IMG/VR virus record: IMGVR_UViG_3300031999_000151 | Span: 1-29,390 of that record | DNA from: a virus | DNA: 29,390 nucleotides | Strand: one strand, 5' to 3' | Part shown: one piece after another, positions 7,995 through 16,074 of the stretch | Position numbering within the stretch: the stretch's first letter is position 1 | Layout: each line of letters starts with the position of its first letter | Position numbers and translations under genes: made by a program | Notes under the pieces: model-generated | The model's database searches: none | Told to the model about the DNA's origin: nothing | What the model saw: the letters and a program-made list of their open reading frames with translations, nothing else

Positions 7995-8774
7995 ATGTTA
8001 AACAAAGCAATGTTTTGGAGTTTATCAACTGAAACAACTTCAACTTCAACACCAACTCAATTAGTTAGTTTATCTAATTTAATTTCTTTCTTTAAGATGG
8101 ATGGTTCTTTAGGAAGAGCTCAAGATATATTTGGTGCTCATGATGGATCTTTAGTTGCAGTAGTTCAAAATAGTGCTGGAAAAATAGGTACTTCTTTCTC
8201 ATTTAATGGAACTAGTTCTGGTGTAGATTGTAGTACAAGTGGTGGAGCTTTTGATTTTGGAACATCAACAGACTTTTCTCTTTGTGCTTGGACTAAAACT
8301 ACCGTTGCTGCAGAACAAATGGTTATATCAAAATTTTATACTGGAGTTGTTCCTGCATTTATATTAGAAGTAGAAGGTTCTACTGCATATGCAGTAATAA
8401 GAGATGGTACTGGAAGTGGAACTGCTGAAGCAGTTGTAGTACAATCTCCTCTTACAGGATTTATAAATGTTTGTGATAATAATTGGCATTATTTAGTTGC
8501 TACTTTTGATAGAGATGCTTCTTTAACTTTATACGTAGATGCTAGAAAAGCAGGTGATGCTAGTATATTTGGAGTAACAGGTACTATAAATAATGGTAGA
8601 GCATTAATGATAGGAAGAAGAGATTTTGTTACTACTCCATTTTATTTTAATGGAAATATTGATGAAGTAGCTATTTGGAGTAGAGTATTAACTCAATTAG
8701 ATGTTTCAGCTTTATATAATAATGGTTATGGTTTATCTTATCCATTTACATCTGAAAGTTCTGTAGGCACATAA
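7995..8774 (+). CDS. LamG/concanavalin A-like lectin domain protein (tail adhesin)
   Basis: 259 residues. Residues about 28-250 match a laminin-G type jelly roll: a start with LISFFKMDGSLG, then AGKIGTSFSFNG, FDFGTSTDFSLCAWTK, a central NNWHYLVATFDRD strand followed by LTLYVDARKAG, and an end with FNGNIDEVAIWSRVLTQLDV. These are the usual landmarks of the LamG_3 family, which binds glycans or proteins, often with Ca2+. The first 27 residues are Thr/Ser-rich with no signal peptide. The start is 2 bp after the preceding fibre gene and the stop 19 bp before the giant depolymerase-like gene. It is probably an accessory receptor-binding or tip protein. Fold assignment strong; ligand unknown. Confidence 0.85.
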   Translation: MLNKAMFWSLSTETTSTSTPTQLVSLSNLISFFKMDGSLGRAQDIFGAHDGSLVAVVQNSAGKIGTSFSFNGTSSGVDCSTSGGAFDFGTSTDFSLCAWTKTTVAAEQMVISKFYTGVVPAFILEVEGSTAYAVIRDGTGSGTAEAVVVQSPLTGFINVCDNNWHYLVATFDRDASLTLYVDARKAGDASIFGVTGTINNGRALMIGRRDFVTTPFYFNGNIDEVAIWSRVLTQLDVSALYNNGYGLSYPFTSESSVGT

Positions 8775-8793
8775 AAATATAAAAATATAAATA

Positions 8794-11700
8794 ATGCATT
8801 ATTTAACATTCAATGGAAAGTATATAATTTTAAACGGTGGTTTTTTAAATGATGGTGCAATTACTACAGTAACACCAATACCACCAATACCTCCGACAGC
8901 GACTACATTTCCTTTAACTTTAAGTGGAAATCATTTAGTTGATGCCTCCGGAACTCCTTTCTTAATAATTGGAGATTCTCCTTGGTCACTTATTGTTGGT
9001 CCTAAAGAATCAAGTATTGCATTTTATATAGATAATAGAGCTGCTAAAGGTATTAATGCATTTATATTAAATGCTATAGAATCGTATTATAATGGCCCTG
9101 CAGATGCATCGGGTTATTTACCATTTCAAAATATGACAACACCTTTTATTAATCCTTCAGAAAATTATTGGAGAAATGTTGATTTTACTATAAATTATTG
9201 TGCATCTAAAGGTATTGCTGCATTTTTAAATCCTGCATATTTAGGATATGATGATGGAGGAAATAGACCCGAAGGATGGTGGTCAGATGTGAGTAATGCA
9301 TCTTTGACCACAATGTCTGATTATGGAAAATTCTTAGGAAACAGATATAAAAATACAAATAATATAATATGGGTTATTGGTGGTGATAGTTCTGCTGGAA
9401 AAACACAAGCTAAAATAAATGCAATGGTTGCAAGTATTGAAGCATCATCAGGAAAAGCTGAATTATTTACAGCACACGATGCTAGATATGTCTCGTCTTA
9501 TACTAATTATGATGAATCTTGGCTTGATTTTCAAACAGCTTATTCAGGCAATAGGTATACAGCAAGAGATTGTTCTTATAATATGAGAAGAGGAGAGCCT
9601 TATGTTTATTATGAAGGTCATTATGAAGGATATGATGTAGGAACGGTACCGATGATGTTAAGATGGCAAATGTATACTCCTATACTTATGGGGGCAATGG
9701 GAACTTTTTATGGAGATTCATCAATATTTGCCTTTGAATCTCCTTATGGAGGATCGTGGACAACTGCTTTAGAACATCAAGGAGCATTAGATTTAGAAAG
9801 ATATGGAAAATTATTTAATTCTAGACCGTGGTATAATTTAGTGCCCGATATAAGTAATTTAGTTTTAACTAAAGGTGTAGGATCACCTGATACTTCAGCA
9901 TATGCATCGTGTGCTATAACAACTGATGGAGGTTGTGCTATAGCTTATACACCATTTAAAAAGGATTTAAGCATAAATATGTCAAAAATAATTGGTACTG
10001 GAGTTCACGTTTGGTGGTATAATCCAGCAACAGGAAATTCATCTGATTATGGAACATATGCAAATGCAACAACTATTAATTTAAGTCCTCCTTCATTAGG
10101 AGACTGGGTTTTAGTTTTAGATAATAGTGCTCTTAATTTAAGCGCACCGGGTATACCTTATGTTCCACCTGTTCCAGAGCCATCAACTTATAGTTATTCT
10201 TCACAACCTATACTAAGTCACGATCAGTATTATGTTACTTATGATGGTGCTTTAGATAATGATTTAGTAGGAACTTGGAATCCTTGGTTTCCTACTCAAG
10301 ATACTTGTACGGGAACATTTTCTTATGATATTATAAATAATGTAAATAACATATATTCAATAAATAATACATCAGGATTATTAAGTATAGGTTCAAGTAC
10401 TAATTTAACTACTGGAACTGATCAAGTAACTATTAGAACTACATTAGGTTCAATAACTCAAGATTGTTCAGCTTTTATTAAAGTTATGCCTATAGGTAAT
10501 TGTTACTTTATTGATCCAAGTGTTGGTTCTTCGGGAACTGGAACAAGAATAAGTCCTTATAAAGCTTGGAGTGATTCATATACACATGCAGTAGGTAAAG
10601 CATATTTCTTAAAAAGAGGTAGTATTACTACAACAAAGTTAGAAGCATCTACTAATGGAACTTTAGGAAACGAAGTTATTTATGGTTCTTATGGTCCTGA
10701 AAACGGTGGAACTAAAGCTTTTATTCAAAGACCTGGTTTAGTTGGTATATATTTATATGGCAATTATAATCAATTTTATGATTTATATTTTAATAAATGT
10801 GGTTGGGCTATAATACAAGAATATACTTCGGCAGGTTATAAAAGAACTAATAATTTATTTAGTCATTTATATGCTTATCAAACTGGATTAATAAATGGTG
10901 CAATATTTTTTCAGCAACAAATGCCAGGTCTTCAACAATCTATAGATTTTCAAGCACATCATAAAGTTTATGATTATCAAGTTACCGAAGCAAGTGGTTA
11001 TGGTATGAAAATTGAAATGGGTGATATTGGAATAGAAAATATGAGAACTTGGAAAAATGGATGTCCTACAAACGAGGGACATGGGATCTCATTAGCAACA
11101 CTTGCAAATCACGTAGTCATAAAAGGTCTTTCTTCATATGCAAATACTTATCTAGGTATGGAAATGTCTGGTTCATATCACGATTTATCTTATTCATATA
11201 TTGATGGTTCTGGAGTAGGTGCAGTTAGTGCTATTAATTTAGATGATCCTACAACTCATGATTGTTCAATAAGACATTGTGTAATTAAAGGAACTAATTT
11301 ACTTGGTTCACAAAAATATGCAGCAATAAGATTTAGAACCGGCGCTCAAGATACATCTACTGGAGAACTTTTAACTCCAATAGATTCAAGAAAGAAATAT
11401 ACTATTGAAAATTGTAATATTTCTTATGCTCCTGGTAATAAAGGTACAGCTATAGGTATTTATAATTATACACAACAAGTTTTATTAAGAAATAATATAA
11501 TACACGATTGTTCATATGGTATTTATATGTTAAGTTGGGAAAGTGGAATAAAAGATGTGTCTATCTATAATAATATATTTCATAGTAATAATTCAGATAT
11601 TTATACACTTTATGGTTCATCTAATCTTAATGTATATAACAATACAGCAACTAGTGTATTTGACTTCACAGATTCAGCAACTGAAACTGTTAAAAATAAT

Positions 11701-14700
11701 GTTTATGGTTCTTGGGTTGGTGCTGTTAGTTCTTCATCTAATAATTTAGATATCGATACAATAAATCAAACAGATTATTTTGTAGATCCTACAAATCATA
11801 ATTATCATTTAAAAAGTAGTGCAACAAATCTTATAGGAATGGGTATTAATGTTGGAATTTTAACTGATCATGATGGTAGCACATACACAAATCCTCCATC
11901 TATTGGAGCTTATGAATATTTTTTAGAACCCTCAACTTATAGTTATTCTTCACTCATGTCAGTATTAAGTGTAGATTTAAAATATTGCATTCCTGAAAAT
12001 GTAAGTACTGGTGATTATGTTGGATATTGGAAAAATAGCAGAAGTTGGGTAGCAGAAGGAAGCATCAGATATGCTATAGAAACTGATCCACTTAGCGCAC
12101 TTGCTATTGACACATCATCTGGATTAATGACAATATCTGATTATACTAAAATTCAAGGACAAATAGCTACACAAGATTATCTTTGGGATGTCAGTATAAG
12201 AACAACAGATTATGGATTCAACCCACCTTATTACACAATAAGTAAAGCTGAAATAAGAATAAAAGAAAATTCATATTGCAAATTCTATGATCCATCTTTT
12301 GGTGGAACATCTTTAGGTACTAAAGTTGCTCCTTATAAAACAATGAATGCTGTAGCATATGAAGCAGGATATGGATATTTTGTTAAAAGAGATAGACAAT
12401 TTACAGATATAAATACTGTAGCAATAGGTGGACTACATGCAAGTGAAACAAATCCTACAGTATTTAGTGCTTATGGTTCGGGTTATAGACCTATATTCTG
12501 TGGACCTGGTGGTGGAGTTGGTTTTTATCTTGGAACAGGAGAAACTTCTGAACCTGAAGAATATGTTTATCTTTATGAATATGAGATAAAAAGCTATGAA
12601 AATATGGCAATTAAATCTTTTATGTATACTACACATATAGGTATGTATAACCTTTATATTCATAGGAATAATTTAGGTGATATTGAAAGTCAATGTTCAA
12701 TGAGCACACAATCATATGAAGATTTATCATATCATGCACCTCTTGAAGTTTTAAACTGTGATTTTTCTGAGGCACAAATAGGTACTATTCTTACTCATAG
12801 TCATATGAAAATAGGAATGAATCCAATTACTATAAAAAGCTGTAGTTTTTATGATAATACTCCTATTTCACAAGTAAGATTAGCTGATGGTTCTCTTGGT
12901 GGTGTAGTTGAAGATTGCCTCTTTATTATGGATGCCTCTGAATATGATAATAATTCATGTACACATATTCAATTAAGAATGAACAATGTTGTAATTGAAA
13001 GAAATAGATTTTCTGGTTCTACAACTGCAATATTTGTAACTTGTCCGGGCTGGGTAATAGGTGAAGATTGGATTTATCTAATGCAACCTTGTGATTTTAC
13101 AATTAAAAATAATTATTTTGATCAAGCTAGAGAATACGCAATTAATATTGCGACTAATGGTGCATTATTTAGAACATCTAAGAATGTATTAATTGAAAAT
13201 AATATTATAACAAATTGTAATAATTATGGTATTAAAGCTTCTAAAGCTAATAATGTTATTATAAGATATAATAATATAAGTGGATTTCCTGTTGCTTCAG
13301 TAGCAGGTTATAGTAGTACTGGAATATTAGAACCAGCTGTTTATGGTTTAAATGATGCAAGTATTTATTATAATGTTATTTATGGATTTAAAAATGGTAT
13401 TGATGTAGCTGTATCTTCTGGTATAGGAATTTATAATAATACAGTTGATGGTTCTATAATTTTAACTGGAGCAACTAATGCAGTTGCAAGGAATAACTTC
13501 TTTCTTAGAAAACTTACAAATGCAGATACATCTTCAAATAATATTAATATTGCCGATATTACAGTGGCTGATTATTTTACTGATTATGCAAATCATGATT
13601 ATCATTTAAAAAGTACAGCAACAAATGCTTTAGATGCAGGATACGATATGGGATATATTAGAGATTTAGATGATGTTTCTGTTAATAATCCTCCAGATAT
13701 CGGAGCTTATGAATATTTTTTTTTGAATGATTTAAATATATTATTTGCGGATGATCTTAGTACTTGGATAGTTGGTGAACCATCTATAGGAGGGGTATTT
13801 GAAAGATGGCCTCTAACCAGACAAAATTGGAATTCTGGAAGTATAGCAAATAGTATAGTTCAAGTTAATGAAAGTAATGTTGGAAAAGCATTTGAATCTA
13901 CTGTTGCAACAGGAGAATGTACAGGATTAGGTAATAATTGTTATCAAATGCAAATATGTTTAGGGCAACGTTATCCAGAAGTTTGGGTAGATTGGAGTAT
14001 GTGGGCAGATCCTGGTTATGATGGAGATGGTGCAACAGCGGGTGGTGCTGGTGCAGGAAAAATGCCGGCAGGGTTTATGGGTGGATTAGATCATTTATTT
14101 GGCGGCGGAGATCCTTGTACTAGATCTGGTGAAGCTGCAACTGGATGGCATACTCATCCAGTTTGGGGAAGTACTAATAATCTTATGTCTTATACTTATG
14201 ATTTGCAATCAGCTGCTAGAACAGGGGCTTATATTAATAATATACCAATAGGAGGATGGGAACGTTGGACAGCAAGATGTAAAGTAAATACTCCTGGAGT
14301 TTCAAATGGTTTTATAGAATATTTTGTTAATAGTTTATATAAGTGTGGACAATATGATATTATGATGCGTTCTACAGAACAATATAATGCAGATCCATCT
14401 TATGGATATATTGAAGCAGTTTGGTTAAGTAATTTCTTTGGAGGAGGAGGTTCAACATTTGCTAGTAAAAGAAATAATACTATGAGATTTTCTAATATAG
14501 TTATTTCAGAAGTTGGAGCTCAAAATGAAAGATATAAAGATAGTTCTTCTCACACAGGAGATACTATACCATCTTTATATTATTCAGGATTTAAAAATGA
14601 TATAAGTATTTTATTCAATGAAACATTTACAGCTGAATCAGGAGTAATTCAATCGCATTACAATGTAGATACTCCTCCAATGAGTTATAGAACATATACA

Positions 14701-14955
14701 AAAACTATAATAAGTTCAACTGCAACCATTAATTTAATATGGGACTATTATAGATATGATTTTGATTATGGAGCTAATAATAGTTGGTGCAAAGTATATA
14801 AAGGAGTAGAAAAAACTTTAGTAGCAACATATGATAGAACTAATTTAGCTAGTGGTACTGATGCTATAGATTCAAGCGTATGTATTATAGATTATTTTAT
14901 AGGGAATAATGTCGGAGACTCAAAGGGATGGAAACTACATTATACTACCTTTTGA
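8794..14955 (+). CDS. Giant tail spike/depolymerase: DUF4038-GH140-like, two beta-helix modules, PL14-like lyase
   Basis: 2053 residues. Order of domains: a short N-terminal beta segment; a DUF4038/apiosidase-like TIM barrel with its C-terminal beta domain (about 40-445), including LVDASGTPFLIIGDSPWSL, NIIWVIGGDSS with Asp198 and YVYYEGHYEG with Glu274/Glu278 as candidate catalytic acids, and the HVWWYNPATG...DWVLVLDN ending; module A (462-1044) and module B (1045-1643), each starting PSTYSYSS, with a cadherin-like domain, a parallel beta-helix and a NHDYHLKS...PPDIGAYEY-type closing segment; a polysaccharide lyase 14-like jelly roll (about 1650-1905) with GKMPAGFMGG at 1755-1764 and GGWERW at 1820-1825; and a C-terminal CUB-like domain ending GWKLHYTTF. 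No signal peptide. It probably cleaves capsule or exopolysaccharide from the virion; the substrates are unknown. It ends in TGA, unlike the intact neighbours (TAA), and overlaps the next frame by 47 bp. Confidence 0.85.
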   Translation: MHYLTFNGKYIILNGGFLNDGAITTVTPIPPIPPTATTFPLTLSGNHLVDASGTPFLIIGDSPWSLIVGPKESSIAFYIDNRAAKGINAFILNAIESYYNGPADASGYLPFQNMTTPFINPSENYWRNVDFTINYCASKGIAAFLNPAYLGYDDGGNRPEGWWSDVSNASLTTMSDYGKFLGNRYKNTNNIIWVIGGDSSAGKTQAKINAMVASIEASSGKAELFTAHDARYVSSYTNYDESWLDFQTAYSGNRYTARDCSYNMRRGEPYVYYEGHYEGYDVGTVPMMLRWQMYTPILMGAMGTFYGDSSIFAFESPYGGSWTTALEHQGALDLERYGKLFNSRPWYNLVPDISNLVLTKGVGSPDTSAYASCAITTDGGCAIAYTPFKKDLSINMSKIIGTGVHVWWYNPATGNSSDYGTYANATTINLSPPSLGDWVLVLDNSALNLSAPGIPYVPPVPEPSTYSYSSQPILSHDQYYVTYDGALDNDLVGTWNPWFPTQDTCTGTFSYDIINNVNNIYSINNTSGLLSIGSSTNLTTGTDQVTIRTTLGSITQDCSAFIKVMPIGNCYFIDPSVGSSGTGTRISPYKAWSDSYTHAVGKAYFLKRGSITTTKLEASTNGTLGNEVIYGSYGPENGGTKAFIQRPGLVGIYLYGNYNQFYDLYFNKCGWAIIQEYTSAGYKRTNNLFSHLYAYQTGLINGAIFFQQQMPGLQQSIDFQAHHKVYDYQVTEASGYGMKIEMGDIGIENMRTWKNGCPTNEGHGISLATLANHVVIKGLSSYANTYLGMEMSGSYHDLSYSYIDGSGVGAVSAINLDDPTTHDCSIRHCVIKGTNLLGSQKYAAIRFRTGAQDTSTGELLTPIDSRKKYTIENCNISYAPGNKGTAIGIYNYTQQVLLRNNIIHDCSYGIYMLSWESGIKDVSIYNNIFHSNNSDIYTLYGSSNLNVYNNTATSVFDFTDSATETVKNNVYGSWVGAVSSSSNNLDIDTINQTDYFVDPTNHNYHLKSSATNLIGMGINVGILTDHDGSTYTNPPSIGAYEYFLEPSTYSYSSLMSVLSVDLKYCIPENVSTGDYVGYWKNSRSWVAEGSIRYAIETDPLSALAIDTSSGLMTISDYTKIQGQIATQDYLWDVSIRTTDYGFNPPYYTISKAEIRIKENSYCKFYDPSFGGTSLGTKVAPYKTMNAVAYEAGYGYFVKRDRQFTDINTVAIGGLHASETNPTVFSAYGSGYRPIFCGPGGGVGFYLGTGETSEPEEYVYLYEYEIKSYENMAIKSFMYTTHIGMYNLYIHRNNLGDIESQCSMSTQSYEDLSYHAPLEVLNCDFSEAQIGTILTHSHMKIGMNPITIKSCSFYDNTPISQVRLADGSLGGVVEDCLFIMDASEYDNNSCTHIQLRMNNVVIERNRFSGSTTAIFVTCPGWVIGEDWIYLMQPCDFTIKNNYFDQAREYAINIATNGALFRTSKNVLIENNIITNCNNYGIKASKANNVIIRYNNISGFPVASVAGYSSTGILEPAVYGLNDASIYYNVIYGFKNGIDVAVSSGIGIYNNTVDGSIILTGATNAVARNNFFLRKLTNADTSSNNINIADITVADYFTDYANHDYHLKSTATNALDAGYDMGYIRDLDDVSVNNPPDIGAYEYFFLNDLNILFADDLSTWIVGEPSIGGVFERWPLTRQNWNSGSIANSIVQVNESNVGKAFESTVATGECTGLGNNCYQMQICLGQRYPEVWVDWSMWADPGYDGDGATAGGAGAGKMPAGFMGGLDHLFGGGDPCTRSGEAATGWHTHPVWGSTNNLMSYTYDLQSAARTGAYINNIPIGGWERWTARCKVNTPGVSNGFIEYFVNSLYKCGQYDIMMRSTEQYNADPSYGYIEAVWLSNFFGGGGSTFASKRNNTMRFSNIVISEVGAQNERYKDSSSHTGDTIPSLYYSGFKNDISILFNETFTAESGVIQSHYNVDTPPMSYRTYTKTIISSTATINLIWDYYRYDFDYGANNSWCKVYKGVEKTLVATYDRTNLASGTDAIDSSVCIIDYFIGNNVGDSKGWKLHYTTF
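10177..13722 (+). repeat. Tandem duplication of a cadherin-like plus beta-helix module
   Basis: Two diverged copies of about 590 residues inside the giant gene: 10177-11925 and 11926-13722. Both start with (E)PSTYSYSS, encoded by nearly the same bases, both have a CYF/CKF-Asp-Pro-Ser phrase opening the beta-helix, and both end with a DY/NYHLKS...IGAYEYF closing segment. Confidence 0.8.
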
Positions 14956-15142
14956 ATCTAATTTTGAAGATGCTACTATATCAACAGATGAAAGTGGAGT
15001 TTCAACAATTTTAGGCCCCACATGGACTGCTTTCGAAGCAAGACCCGAAATTGGTAGTTATAATATAGTTACTGAGGCATATGATACATCTGCCGCTTAT
15101 CCCGAGATAGTAACCTTTGATGGTAGCATTTCATATAATTAG
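14909..15142 (+). CDS. N-terminal part of a jelly-roll lyase-like protein, frameshifted
   Basis: 77 codons ending in TAG. After a short start (MSETQRDGN) the sequence YIILPFESNFEDATIS looks like the first strands of a jelly-roll domain, which then continues without a gap in the +1 frame of the ORF at 15117-15722 (joined as SISY | ISPVGAKA). Together they would make one protein of about 270 residues, a normal length for a single-domain polysaccharide lyase-like jelly roll. The start lies inside the end of the giant gene (47-bp overlap). No other in-frame ATG exists, because a TAG stands three codons upstream. It could be a mutated gene, a sequence error, or a +1 programmed shift at AAT TAG C. 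Confidence 0.55.
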   Translation: MSETQRDGNYIILPFESNFEDATISTDESGVSTILGPTWTAFEARPEIGSYNIVTEAYDTSAAYPEIVTFDGSISYN

Positions 15143-15722
15143 CCCAGTTGGAGCAAAAGCTAGGGTACAAGGTTCTTTATCATTTAATGTAGATTATATA
15201 TCTGAATATAGAAGTGTTTATAAAATATACATTGATCCATCAATTCAAGTATTGGAATCTTATGAATCAACCGAATATCTAAAGTTTGCAGAGATATGGG
15301 ATGAACATGAGGATTCATGGGATGGAAATACAGCAGGTCAAGCTTATTGGAGATTTGGATTAAGGACTAATCCTCTAGTGTGGTTTTTTGATGGTTATTT
15401 AGAACAACCAGCTGCAGTACGAGATACTTTAACATTTGCTAGAATAACAAATAATACTGTTGCTATACCCTATGGGCAATGGGCAACGCTTGATTATACT
15501 TTTCACCCAGGAGAAGGAACAGCCGGTCATGTTCTAATAACAATAAATTACGGAGGAACTACTTATACAATATTTGATGCTACAGGAAATACATCTTACC
15601 CAGAGCACCCTTTACCTGTGGGGTGGTATCAACCTATGAAATTATATATGCCTGATGTACTTGCAAATGAAATAGGAGAAATGATAGTTTATTATGATGA
15701 TTTCAAATTATATTTAAAATAA
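15117..15722 (+). CDS. C-terminal part of a jelly-roll (polysaccharide lyase-like) protein, frameshifted
   Basis: 201 codons, ATG to TAA, but the first 6-8 residues (MMVAFHI) are probably not native. From about ISPVGAKARVQGS the frame continues the domain begun at 14909. Landmarks are VYKIYIDPSIQVLESY, the strand FAEIWDEHEDSW, a central YGQWATLDYTFHPGEG, and the end MKLYMPDVL...MIVYYDDFKLYLK. This order (carrier strand, Trp strand, GQW turn, then DDF-aromatic final strand) is typical of concanavalin-like sugar-lyase or glycan-binding domains. I cannot name the family or identify catalytic residues with confidence. It is followed by a strong terminator, so it closes the first rightward transcription unit. 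Confidence 0.65.
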   Translation: MMVAFHIISPVGAKARVQGSLSFNVDYISEYRSVYKIYIDPSIQVLESYESTEYLKFAEIWDEHEDSWDGNTAGQAYWRFGLRTNPLVWFFDGYLEQPAAVRDTLTFARITNNTVAIPYGQWATLDYTFHPGEGTAGHVLITINYGGTTYTIFDATGNTSYPEHPLPVGWYQPMKLYMPDVLANEIGEMIVYYDDFKLYLK

Positions 15723-15760
15723 GAAATTTAAATAATATAGTTTCTAAATATTTGAAATTT

Positions 15761-15795
15761 AAAGCCATTATACGTATAATGGCTTTTTATTTTTA
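15761..15795 (+). terminator. Rho-independent terminator, perfect 26-bp palindrome
   Basis: AAAGCCATTATAC at 15761-15773 is followed directly by its exact reverse complement GTATAATGGCTTT at 15774-15786, then by TTATTTTT. It lies 38 bp after the stop of the split lyase-like gene. The stem is preceded by an A-run (ATTTAAAG), so it could also work on the other strand, although no leftward gene ends here. Confidence 0.85.
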
Positions 15796-15835
15796 AAAAT
15801 TTTACATTTTTTTATTTAATGATATATATTATGAA

Positions 15836-16050
15836 CTACCCACCCACGCCAAAGACGATGGGATAGGCTTCAGGTTTCATAGAGTGTGCTTTGATATTGT
15901 TTTCATCTATTAGTAAGGTCTATTAAATTTTCCTCTTAATTCAACCCATTGATTAAATATGTTATTAAGATATATAATAAAAGTAGGACAGTCAGTTTTA
16001 AATGTTCTGATTGACTTCGTTAAAAGTCTAACCACTTTTAATATATATTA
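15836..16050 (-). mobile_element. Decayed IS200/IS605-type right end with TnpB C-terminal tail
   Basis: On the minus strand, codons from 15919 to the TAG at 15836-15838 read IDENNIKAHSMKPEAYPIVF and then GVGG-stop. The HSMKPEA tail followed by a short random end is a pattern I know from TnpB proteins of IS605-group elements. The same bases form the GC-richer imperfect hairpin (CCCA...TGGG, with CTTTGGCG loop side) followed by GTAGTTC, which resembles the right-end/omega-RNA hairpin of such elements. Upstream, in another frame, 44 open codons (15910-16044) read LNNIFNQWVELRGKFNRPY-stop, consistent with further decayed coding sequence. No RuvC motifs, TnpA gene or left end remain. Resemblance is from memory, so confidence is moderate. 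Confidence 0.5.
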
Positions 16051-16074
16051 TAAATAAAATAAAAATTATAAAAA

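Larger units (their letters stand above)
15723..16074. other. 352-bp non-coding gap
   Basis: This is the only gene-free stretch above 300 bp. It contains, in order, a perfect-palindrome terminator (15761-15795), a decayed TnpB-like 3' end with a GC-richer hairpin (15836 to about 16050, minus strand), and an A/T-rich leader in front of the 16075 gene. TATAAATA at 16049-16056 matches the T4-type late promoter core, but in DNA this AT-rich a match of 8 bases is weak evidence. No tRNA was found. Confidence 0.7.

Noticed and set aside
10888-12663. Short ORFs of 64-76 codons in other frames within the giant gene (10888-11082, 11555-11749, 12433-12663)
   Set aside because: They lie inside the 2053-codon frame, have Ile/Phe/Met-rich random composition and no leader or homology signal. 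The same holds for 519-713, 19802-19990 and 27234-27470.
14909-15142. Stop-codon reassignment (TAG or TGA read through)
   Set aside because: TGA and TAG occur only at two or three places, and reading through would give the wrong frame; the continuing sequence lies in the +1 frame, so a frameshift is the simpler reading.
8794-15722. Diversity-generating retroelement target in the fibre or spike genes
   Set aside because: No reverse transcriptase, template repeat or C-type-lectin variable region with adenine-biased substitution was seen in the window.
15830-15900. tRNA or tRNA-like gene in the GC-richer part of the gap
   Set aside because: The sequence forms one imperfect hairpin, but no acceptor stem, anticodon arm or T-loop consensus could be folded.
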